A stretch of DNA of 64,000 bases from Flavobacteriales bacterium (GTDB taxonomy: Bacteria > Bacteroidota > Bacteroidia > Flavobacteriales > Flavobacteriaceae), in assembly GCA_018335925.1 (NCBI GenBank), contig JAGXRF010000080.1:102158-166157 (forward strand), given 5' to 3'. Every line of letters starts with the position of its first letter. The first letter of the stretch is position 1. Both the position numbers and the translations under genes were made by a program. Of this stretch, positions 35,301 through 43,109 are shown piece after piece. Below the pieces are notes generated by a model. That model was not told the DNA's origin and made no database searches. It saw only the letters and a list, made by a program, of their open reading frames with translations.

Positions 35301-37238
35301 ATGCAAATAGAAAAAATCATTCTCTACAATAAAATCGGTGAAACTAGAATCTTGCCTTTTAACTTAGGCCAAGTAAATATAATTTCAGGCGAATCAAAAT
35401 CAGGAAAAACAGCATTAATTGGCATTCTAGACTATTGTCTTGCTAGTAATAGCTGTGATATTTCCGAGGGAAAAATTAAAGAAACAGTAACCTATTTTGC
35501 TGTAGTGGTGAAATTTAATGATGGTGAAAGAACCTTTATCGCAAGGCAGAATCCAAATATAAAACAGGTTAGCGTTGTTTCTTCGGTTTGCTTAATTAGA
35601 AATGTTGGGGACGCCGTGCCTGATTTCAACGATTTAGATTCCAATTTCAACGTTGATAGTTTAAAAGAGTTTCTCTCCCGAAAAATTGGAATTAATGAAA
35701 ACATCCATATTCCAGACTCCCTTACACGAGAACCACTAAAGGCTAACTTTAAACATTCTAGGTTTTACTGCTACCAACCTCAATACTTAGTTGCAGACCC
35801 TAATCAATTGTTTTATAACCAAAATAAAGACTTTGTTCCTCAATCTATAAAGGACACTTTGCCTTATTTTCTTGGAGCTATAAATGAAGAAAGCTTAAGC
35901 ATTGAATCTGAAATAACACAATTAAAAAAAGAACTCAATAAATTACTTCGAGAAAAACGAGAATCAGAAAAAATAAAATCAGAAGGAATTAGTCAAGCTT
36001 ATTCTTTGATTGAAGAAGCAAAGGAAATTGGACTCATTCAAAATGTCGCCAAACCTGAAACAGAAAGTGAAGCATTTAAGCTCCTCAGTGAGATTTCAAA
36101 ATGGGAATATAAACCGTTAGAAGTTAAATCAGAGAATAATGTAACAAAAGACCTTATAGAAAGAAGAAATGAACTTCGAATTGAATTAAATAAAGTCGAA
36201 GACAATTTAAAAGCTGCTAGAGATTTTACTAAAACAACACTAGGCTATAACGATGAAGTCCGCCAACAAGAGATTCGTCTATCAAGCATTCATATTTTAG
36301 GTTTGAATGAAGATAACGAAAATGGTGATATATGTCCGCTATGTTCAAGTGAAATGAATACACCAATCCCTTCAGTAAAAGAATTAAATAAATCTTTACT
36401 TCAACTTAGGGAAGACTTAAAATCAACTAATATAGAAAGTCCTCGACTACAGGCTTATATAGACGCGTTGAAAGGAGAAGAAGACAATGTAAAGACAGAA
36501 TTGAGAAATGTAGAAAACAGTATTGCGTCAATTTATCAGGAAAATGAGCGAGCTAAGACATTAAGAGATTTAAATATTCGAAGGGGTAAGATTTTAGGCC
36601 GTATCAGTTTATTTCTTGAAAGCGCACAAATTATTGATGACTACACAGAACTTGATGTGAAAATTGAAAATATCAAGGGACAAATTAAAAGTTTGGAATC
36701 TCAAGTTGACACTGATAGTGAAAAAGAAAGACTATTATCAATTCTGAATAAAATTAATTTGCAAATGAGTAAATGGGTGAATCAGCTTGATGTTGAATAC
36801 CAAGACTCACCAATTAGGTTTGACCTAAATAAGTTGACAATCTATGTAGATACGGACAAAAAGCCAATTGCTTTACCGCAAATTGGTAGCGGAGCCAATT
36901 GGGTGGCTTATCATTTACTCATACTATTTGCATTACAGAAACATTTTATACAAAACAACAGACCAACTCCAAGATTCATAGTTTTTGACCAACCTACTCA
37001 AGTTTACTATCCTCCAGAAAAAAGCGATGAAATTATCGAAGTAGGACAAAGTTCAGACGATATTGCAGTAAATAAGATGTTTAATTTTATGTTGGAGGTG
37101 GTTGATTCATTATCTCCAAACCTTCAAGTAATTGTAACCGACCATGCTTATCTTATAAATGAAAGATTTGAAAAGGCAGTGATAGAAGTTTGGAGAAAAG
37201 GAGAAAAACTAATACCTGAAGAATGGGAAGAACTTTAA
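35301..37238 (+). CDS. ABC-3C SMC-like ABC ATPase (DUF3732)
   Basis: 645 residues. Walker A SGESKSGKT (30-37 core), long coiled coils (about 200-430) with a CPLC zinc-hook-like motif (Cys345, Cys348), a signature-like LPQIGSGANWVAYHLLILFA and Walker B PRFIVFDQPTQVYYPPE followed by VIVTDHA with the switch His. This is the DUF3732 ATPase of ABC-3C systems, related to SMC/RecN and Rad50. Expected role: sensor ATPase that holds the nuclease effector in check until invader DNA or a cellular disturbance is detected. Confidence 0.9.
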   Translation: MQIEKIILYNKIGETRILPFNLGQVNIISGESKSGKTALIGILDYCLASNSCDISEGKIKETVTYFAVVVKFNDGERTFIARQNPNIKQVSVVSSVCLIRNVGDAVPDFNDLDSNFNVDSLKEFLSRKIGINENIHIPDSLTREPLKANFKHSRFYCYQPQYLVADPNQLFYNQNKDFVPQSIKDTLPYFLGAINEESLSIESEITQLKKELNKLLREKRESEKIKSEGISQAYSLIEEAKEIGLIQNVAKPETESEAFKLLSEISKWEYKPLEVKSENNVTKDLIERRNELRIELNKVEDNLKAARDFTKTTLGYNDEVRQQEIRLSSIHILGLNEDNENGDICPLCSSEMNTPIPSVKELNKSLLQLREDLKSTNIESPRLQAYIDALKGEEDNVKTELRNVENSIASIYQENERAKTLRDLNIRRGKILGRISLFLESAQIIDDYTELDVKIENIKGQIKSLESQVDTDSEKERLLSILNKINLQMSKWVNQLDVEYQDSPIRFDLNKLTIYVDTDKKPIALPQIGSGANWVAYHLLILFALQKHFIQNNRPTPRFIVFDQPTQVYYPPEKSDEIIEVGQSSDDIAVNKMFNFMLEVVDSLSPNLQVIVTDHAYLINERFEKAVIEVWRKGEKLIPEEWEEL

Positions 37239-37487
37239 TAAAGCCACACACATTGCCAAGTAGCAATAGCCGAAACGCAAACCAAAGCTTAGCAAAGAGT
37301 GTGTCTTTCCCAACGCACAGACGAAAAGAAAGCACGATTGCTCAACAATGAATAAGAGCAATAGCGGGTGAAGTGGTAAATCGAAAGTCTGTGCATTTAA
37401 TAAACATTTGTGTTTGCGGAAAGGTAATCGCCTTGAAATCCGCTACTGCTCTTATACTTGACCGTAACCTGCTATACTTAGACGACA
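37239..37487. repeat. Nested inverted repeats between ABC-3C and the YaaC gene
   Basis: ATAAGAGCAATAGCGG (37352-37367) pairs with CCGCTACTGCTCTTAT (37440-37455), one mismatch in 16. Further nested pairs (CGCACAGAC/GTCTGTGC; CACACAC/GTGTGT) lie outside and inside. GTAACCTGCTATAC (37464-37477), just before the next gene, is matched inverted at 38531-38544 after it. The structure looks like a recombination site or cassette boundary rather than a terminator. Confidence 0.55.
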
Positions 37488-38531
37488 ATGCCAATTAAAA
37501 CAATTCAACTTAACGGACGACCAATTTTAGTTCATAAAGCTTGTGTAAATCCAGACTTTAATGAAAAGACTGTTTTAGTTGAAGACACGTGGACTTATGT
37601 TGACATGTGGCTTAAACGACAACACGCCAATTCGGACGCAAAGTTTTATTGGCAACAGGCACAAGATTTTTATTCCGCAACAAAACAATTACCTAAAACA
37701 TCTTCACCACTAACTGCATATTACTGTATTTTGAATGCTGCAAAATGTTTATTGAAGGTAAAGGGAATTGCATTTAGTGATAAACATGGAGTTACTGGAA
37801 ATACAACCGGTACGAAAGCAGCATTGGTTAATGAATTGGTAATTTTTAAGGGAGCAGGCATATTACCAGCTTTATGCACTTATCTCAACGAACCTTCACT
37901 CAGTGAAACTTTTACTCTTAGAGACATATTCTATAATTTACCGTTCATTCATCGGGCTTACAACTTAACTTTTGAAAACCAGCCTGAACTTTATATCCCA
38001 ATTGTTAATCCGCATTTTGTTAAACAGACAACCAATCCTAAATCATGGGTCTGTGCAGAAATAATAGACAAAAAATATCAAAATCAGAACACAATAAATA
38101 AACTTCCTGCTGGGTATGAAAGGGATATGGGATTTCCTGATAAATGGATAATTCGTAGAACAAATCGTTTCAATTGGAATTCTGGAGTTGCGAACAAAGC
38201 TGCTAACTTCACTAGACTAAAGAATTATCATCAAGCGACCAGAAAACAAATTCAATACATATATGGAAATAATAAACTATGGTATATTAAAAGAGGTGGT
38301 GTTCCCAATATCATTGACAGAAATTCTCTAACACTGACATTTGCCGCAATGCATAAACTTTCGGAATTAGCAAGGTATAGACCTACTTCATTAGCGAGAC
38401 ATTTTGAAAGTCAGCATAATTGGTTATTGTCTGAGTTTATTGACATTGCACTTTATCAGTATATTGACGGAATATCCTCAGAAATTACTGGCAAAGAGTT
38501 TATGATACCTGGAAGAAGGAATCCTAAATAG
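37488..38531 (+). CDS. YaaC-like protein
   Basis: 347 residues. KFYWQQAQDFYSATKQLPKT, LTAYYCILNAAKCLLKVKGI and HGVTG near the start, then LARYRPTSLARHFESQHNWL, LSEFIDIALYQYIDGISSEI and TGKEF at the end match the YaaC-like family. Its function is not established. The gene fills the space between two copies of a 14-base inverted repeat; the stop codon overlaps the right copy. Confidence 0.75.
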   Translation: MPIKTIQLNGRPILVHKACVNPDFNEKTVLVEDTWTYVDMWLKRQHANSDAKFYWQQAQDFYSATKQLPKTSSPLTAYYCILNAAKCLLKVKGIAFSDKHGVTGNTTGTKAALVNELVIFKGAGILPALCTYLNEPSLSETFTLRDIFYNLPFIHRAYNLTFENQPELYIPIVNPHFVKQTTNPKSWVCAEIIDKKYQNQNTINKLPAGYERDMGFPDKWIIRRTNRFNWNSGVANKAANFTRLKNYHQATRKQIQYIYGNNKLWYIKRGGVPNIIDRNSLTLTFAAMHKLSELARYRPTSLARHFESQHNWLLSEFIDIALYQYIDGISSEITGKEFMIPGRRNPK

Positions 38532-38585
38532 TACAGCAGGTAACAACTAGGTTTTCGTGCGGCTTGCAAAGCCAAGCATGAAACC
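38531..38585. repeat. Right inverted-repeat copy and hairpin after the YaaC gene
   Basis: GTACAGCAGGTAAC (38531-38544) is the inverted partner of 37464-37477 (12 of 14). Six bases later GGTTTTCGTGCGGCTT pairs with AAGCCAAGCATGAAACC to form a long imperfect hairpin (38550-38585). Combined with the left side, the gene has a mobile-cassette look. Confidence 0.5.
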
Positions 38586-38715
38586 ACTGTGTGTGTCTTC
38601 AATGGTGAATATAGGTCAAAGCGATTACCCCTCCAAAGGATGAAAGTCCCTAAAGCTCGGGAGTAATTATTCCTAAATCGGTCCAGCTTCAATAAAAATT
38701 ATTGATCAATCCTTT

Positions 38716-39249
38716 TTATCTAGGAAGCCTATAAATGAAAACAGCCCCCTTTCCACTAGTATCCTCTCTTTCTAGTTTACCTTTATTTACCATTCGAGAA
38801 AGCTCTCTTGAAAGGGATTTACTATTTATAGGATCATCAGGAAATAATTTGAGGATATCCGAAACTGTAAGTCCGCTTTTCATTTCGTTGAGAGGAATTA
38901 GTTTTAGGCGGATGAAGTCGGGTACAGATAATGAGTCCATGAAATACTCTGGAAATGACCTATAATTCTTTCTAAATTCTTCTAATTCTGTAAGGTCTGA
39001 TCCTAAGCTTAGATTTTTCTTCTCGAGGAGGTCTTCAATAGTGACCCCATAAAACTTTGCGAATTGGGTGAGGGTGGTAACATTTGGAGTTATTTGATTT
39101 TCAGGATTCTCATATTTGCGGTAATGATTTCCATCATTACCAGTGTAGGCTTCTATTCCCTTGATTTTTATTAGAGCTTGAACCCTTAAAGATTTCAGAT
39201 TTTCTGCTAATCTTCTTAAGTCGACCTTATTTTTCTTTTTCCTTGCCAT
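38716..39249 (-). CDS. XRE-family helix-turn-helix regulator
   Basis: 177 residues. The N-terminal XRE HTH (about 8-75) reads LRRLAENLKSLRVQALIKIK, YRKYENPENQITPNVTTLTQ and FAKFYGVTIEDLLE. A second domain (about 110-175) with GLTVSDILKLFPDDPINSKS and LSRELSRMVNKGKLERE looks like a winged helix, so this protein may contact DNA twice. Transcribed leftward, toward the YaaC/ABC-3C block. Possibly a regulator of the neighbouring cargo. Confidence 0.8.
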   Translation of the reverse strand: MARKKKNKVDLRRLAENLKSLRVQALIKIKGIEAYTGNDGNHYRKYENPENQITPNVTTLTQFAKFYGVTIEDLLEKKNLSLGSDLTELEEFRKNYRSFPEYFMDSLSVPDFIRLKLIPLNEMKSGLTVSDILKLFPDDPINSKSLSRELSRMVNKGKLEREDTSGKGAVFIYRLPR

Positions 39250-40564
39250 CAGGCAAATTCAAAGAAAATTTTGTCCTCATTATTTGTGTTTTAATTTGCT
39301 TTTTGATTACAAGTTCCTATATTAGCAGTGATTAGAAATAAAAAGTTTTAGGCGTCTAGTCGGAGTCCAGTTGTAGAAACGTAGGAAATTTCTTAAAACG
39401 CAGGACAAAGAGTAGAAGCCCATCCTCTATATTTACAATGTAGAGGTGGGTTCTCTCTGCATGCGTTTTAGTTGACCTTTGTCAGCAAGGTTCCCTACGT
39501 ACCTTACAACTTGCAGCTTGAGAACCTGCCTCTATTCATGTGGCTTGGTCTCAACTTGGACATAGTTATAACCCAAGTATCATGGAACAGACCTTGATTT
39601 TTTCTGGATTTAGCCACTTCCAGGGAGAACTTCTCCGGAAGGGATCGCTGTTTGTGCCTTGCGTCTCTTGGGTAACCTGTTTCTTGTTTTTCAAACCTAT
39701 TCGATCCAAGCTTGGATTTTCGTATTCCGGGATCATCGCCTCCGATTGGCTCTATCCCCTGAAGCCGAAAAATCCTATCTGAGGATCTTACGATTCACTT
39801 TTCTACTCGGATTGCTCCTATGCGCAGGGACATACCATTGAAAATTCGAGTTGCTCTTTTCCTGATCTTGGGAATACAGTTGAAATAGGGTAGAAATACA
39901 GTGGAAACACAATTGAAATAATGTCGCCTTCTGCGTCTGAAATAGTTGGTTCCACCAGTATCTCCAGTATTTCACGACCGCAGGGAGCTTATTTCGCTTT
40001 AGCCTATTTCGCGAAGCGTATCTCTGAATAGCTGTATTTCCCTCTAACCTATTCTTTGCCGCCAGAGGTATTCCCTGGCACGGTGGAAATCAATGATTTC
40101 TATAAAGTATCAAGAAGTGGACGGACCGAAATCCGAATTCCGCAATCCGAAATTCCAATTTCTTCAATTATGTCAGCACGTTCAATCCCGACTCCCCGAG
40201 TCATCCAGAGCACCAAGCTGCTCTTCAAAAACCTGATCAAAAACCCCACCTGATCTTTTTTGCCCCTGATTGCTCCCGAGCGATTTATCGATTGGGACTA
40301 CCATCAAGAATCAGGGTGTAACGATACGTCACATAGGAAAATCCAAAAGCTGGATTGTTACCGTGAATCCAATATCTCACCGACCGTAGGGAGGTGTATT
40401 TCGCGTAGCATATCTCAGCACAGCGGTATCTCTTTCCTAGTGATCTTTCCAGAAGGAGCCGATCGACTGCAGCGCATCTTTTTCCTTCTACTTTCTGCTT
40501 ATTTCTTAACCACTTACTGACCGTTCCGATAGCTATCGGAAGGCAGAACGGGAAAGCTATGCTC
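39250..40564. other. Gene-free, repeat-rich gap
   Basis: Between the XRE regulator and the TlpA/Sus locus. No intact gene. A frame near 39659-39841 (LRLLGNLFLVFQTYSIQAWI to LRFTFLLGLLLCAGTY) looks like the tail of a membrane protein without a start. CGACCGCAGGGAGCTTATTT (~39977) recurs in altered form at ~40381 (CGACCGTAGGGAGGTGTATT), each followed by a stretch ending in TATCTC. It is probably a build-up of small insertions. Confidence 0.45.
39414..39454. repeat. Near-perfect hairpin in the repeat-rich gap
   Basis: AGAAGCCCATCCTCTA (39414-39429) pairs with TAGAGGTGGGTTCT (39441-39454). Short outer sequences AAAACGCAGGACAAAG and CTGCATGCGTTTT also face each other. This resembles REP/RAYT-type palindromic units. 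Confidence 0.45.
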
Positions 40565-40888
40565 ACGTCATTGCGAAGGTTCATCGATAACTACTGATGG
40601 ATTTCCCAAGCGGGCGAACCTGAAGCAATCTCCATTTGGGGAGCAGTAATCAATTCGATAGACTGCTTCGCTTCGTGCATCCGCTCGCACCTGTCCCGAA
40701 GAATTTCGGGAGTGACGTCTCCGGATTAAGTTCACGTCATTGCGAAGGTTCATCGATAACTACTGATGGATTTCACAAGCGGGCGAACCTGAAGCAATCT
40801 CATAATTGGAGTGCAGTAATCAATTCGAGAGACTGCTTCGCTTCGTGCCTCAGCTCGCACCTGTCCCGAAGAATTTCGGGAGTGACGT
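40565..40888. repeat. Two tandem copies of a ~154-base CGTCATTGCG palindromic repeat
   Basis: Copy 1 at 40565-40718 and copy 2 at 40734-40888 are nearly identical (period ~170). Each begins ACGTCATTGCGAAGGTTCAT, contains GAAGCAATCTC, AGACTGCTTCGCTTCGTGC and CTGTCCCGAAGAATTTCGGG, and ends AGTGACGT, so the ends are inverted (ACGTCAtt / agTGACGT). A third fragment (GAGACTGCTTCGCTTCGTGC, then CTCGCAGTGACGC) lies inside the next gene at 41269-41306. The element type CGTCATTGCGA...GAAGCAATC is a widespread palindromic repeat in bacteria. Confidence 0.85.
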
Positions 40889-40935
40889 CTCCGATCTTCC
40901 GTCTTCCGTCCCCGGTCTTCCAACTCATTACAAGC

Positions 40936-43107
40936 ATGAAAAATCTTCTACTCACATGCTTCCTGGCATTGCCATGCCTTGTCGGAAGCCAAACCTCAGT
41001 CCAGAGTCTAGTTGCTGAGTCACCCCCAGAACCGTCCATTCATAGTTCGGCGGTTCCCGTCTCCCCGCATTCAGGAGACACCCATCGGGGAGAGGAAACT
41101 CTCTCCGATACTTTCACTCAGGTGGATTATGGGGCAGAAGTCTCAAGTCCTGCCAATTACACAACTAGCCTGACCACCCTCGATGGCGGACCTATGCTTC
41201 GGTCATCGGACATCCGACATCGGACTGCTCTTCTGTCTCCCGTCTCAGGTCTTCCTCCTTTAAATAAGGAGACTGCTTCGCTTCGTGCCTCCGCTCGCAG
41301 TGACGCCCCTCAACATCGGACATCGGACACCCAGCATCGGACTTCTCTTCGGTCTGCGGTCTCCCGTCTTCCAGCTTCATTGGAATTAAATTTTGGTTTA
41401 GTTGATAGCGACCAGGATATGAGGGTAGGGTTTAAGGCTTCAATCCTTAAATCTCCCTCTGTCCCAGTCTTCAGAAATCAGGATAGTTCAGGCCGAGAAG
41501 CTTATAGCCGAAGTACCGAAGCCCAAAGTCTTGCGTCTAATGTCTTGTGTCTTTCGTCTTCAAGCAGTCTTGCTTCTCCATCTCCGGCTCTAATCTATGG
41601 AGAGCTGATCAACCCGGATTCTCTGGCACCACTTCGGTTTACTTGGAAAGAAAACTTGTTACCGGGAGACTTGGCTTTGAAGGATTCGGCCTTTCAGGTT
41701 CAACCGAAGCCTGGAACTTTCTTTGACGGCGTGCTGGACCCTAGAGCGCAGAAATTCCTTGTCAAAATCCCGGTTCAGTCCTCTTTGGGAAGGCTGTCTT
41801 TGGAGCTGGGTAATCGCTCACTAATAAAAGAATTTCTGGTTTTCCCCGGCGACAGCATCAAAATAGGCATCGACCTTCAGGAGAATACCCTGGTTTTCGG
41901 AGGACCTGAGAAAGACTGGTTTGAAGCTCAGCATGCAGTCTTTCGAGCCCGAAAAGCAACCCAGTTTGACTCGCCCAGAGCTCTGCTTCAAGTAAACCGG
42001 GAAGCTTTCCTTGATCAGGAGGATTACCGAACTCAGTTGGAATCCCAAGATTCCATATTTGGCGCCCGGGTCGGAATATATGAACTGGGAAAAGACGGTT
42101 TGGATCGGGAATATGGAGCCCTTTTCCCCAAAAATCCGGAAGACATTCCAGGCCTGCGTGAAGCTTTATCCTATTCAGAAAGGTTGGACCCATATCGCTT
42201 GGATTTGCTTAAATCCGTGATTGAAGCCTCCTACTATCGGGATCACCTGAGTACGCTGAGGAAATACAATTACTCCATGATTTTGTCCCTGGGGGATTCC
42301 GTCAGCGCGCAACGAGCCATGGCCTTGTTTCCTGAAATTCTTGAACTCACCGGGAGAAAGATCAGCGAACTGGAAAATAAGGACGGGTGTACGCCCTGTA
42401 TGGATTTGGCCTTGGAATGGGCTCTAATCAATCGAATCCTGAACGGTACTTCTCTGGAAAAAGGACTTGCTATCGTATTGCGTCCCGAGCTCGCCGACCG
42501 GGTTCTCCTATCCAGAGGACTGAGAGACCTTAGGTCACGAGGGTTAAACTTTGAGGAACTGGCGGCCATTGAAAAAACCTTGCAAGGTGAAAGCACCAAG
42601 CAAACCTGGAGGACACTGACCGCAGCGTTTATGCCGGGAGGTAAGTTGCCTGTCACGGACTTCATTACCCTCGAAGGCACTCGGGCGCAGCTCAGTGAGC
42701 TGATTGACCGTCCCACACTTCTTTACTTCTATTTTTCCACCTGCACCCACAGCAGCAATTATTTCAAAAACTACCTGAAGCCATTTTTTGAGAAGCATCA
42801 TGAAAGTCTGGGATTTCAGGTGGTGGCCATTTCTGTGGATAAGGATAAGTCCCTGTGGCGTTCCCAATTGTCTGATTATGCCTTGCCCCAATGGACAAAT
42901 CTTAATCTGGAACCAAGTGATTGGGAAAAGTGGACTTCAATGTACCAGATCCAATCCTTCCCCAGAACACTCCTGATCGATTCCTCGGGAGGAATACGGG
43001 CATTTACCATCGGTGGGCAAGATTTCGAGGAGTATTCCGAACGCCTCATTTCCCTGCTCCGCGCTGTCCAAGAACCCATTTCACATCATCAATTCAAACC
43101 ATACTAA
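40936..43107 (+). CDS. Secreted TlpA/thioredoxin-like protein with repeat-derived N-terminal region
   Basis: 723 residues from the ATG at 40936 (signal peptide MKNLLLTCFLALPCLVGSQ). The longer frame from 40636 only translates the tandem repeats and is rejected. Residues ~25-210 are low-complexity and encoded by repeat-like DNA (HRTSDTQHRTSLRSAVSRLP). From ~215 a Bacteroidota TlpA-type domain set begins (LIYGELINPDSLAPLRF, DFLVFPGDSIKIGI), and the C-terminus is thioredoxin-like with PTLLYFYFSTCTHSSNYFKN. The usual CxxC is CTHS (Cys603, Ser606), so thiol exchange would be altered. Two bases separate it from SusC. Confidence 0.8.
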   Translation: MKNLLLTCFLALPCLVGSQTSVQSLVAESPPEPSIHSSAVPVSPHSGDTHRGEETLSDTFTQVDYGAEVSSPANYTTSLTTLDGGPMLRSSDIRHRTALLSPVSGLPPLNKETASLRASARSDAPQHRTSDTQHRTSLRSAVSRLPASLELNFGLVDSDQDMRVGFKASILKSPSVPVFRNQDSSGREAYSRSTEAQSLASNVLCLSSSSSLASPSPALIYGELINPDSLAPLRFTWKENLLPGDLALKDSAFQVQPKPGTFFDGVLDPRAQKFLVKIPVQSSLGRLSLELGNRSLIKEFLVFPGDSIKIGIDLQENTLVFGGPEKDWFEAQHAVFRARKATQFDSPRALLQVNREAFLDQEDYRTQLESQDSIFGARVGIYELGKDGLDREYGALFPKNPEDIPGLREALSYSERLDPYRLDLLKSVIEASYYRDHLSTLRKYNYSMILSLGDSVSAQRAMALFPEILELTGRKISELENKDGCTPCMDLALEWALINRILNGTSLEKGLAIVLRPELADRVLLSRGLRDLRSRGLNFEELAAIEKTLQGESTKQTWRTLTAAFMPGGKLPVTDFITLEGTRAQLSELIDRPTLLYFYFSTCTHSSNYFKNYLKPFFEKHHESLGFQVVAISVDKDKSLWRSQLSDYALPQWTNLNLEPSDWEKWTSMYQIQSFPRTLLIDSSGGIRAFTIGGQDFEEYSERLISLLRAVQEPISHHQFKPY

Positions 43108-43109
43108 CT

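Noticed and set aside
39540..39841. Two overlapping short frames with hydrophobic text
   Set aside because: No start context or full domain; treated as remnant DNA in the repeat-rich gap.
40636..40935. In-frame upstream extension of the TlpA-like gene by 100 codons
   Set aside because: It only translates the tandem repeat; the ATG at 40936 is followed at once by a clean signal peptide.
42921..43109. Upstream extension of the SusC gene
   Set aside because: Lies inside the TlpA-like coding end in another frame; the ATG at 43110 begins a typical SusC signal peptide.
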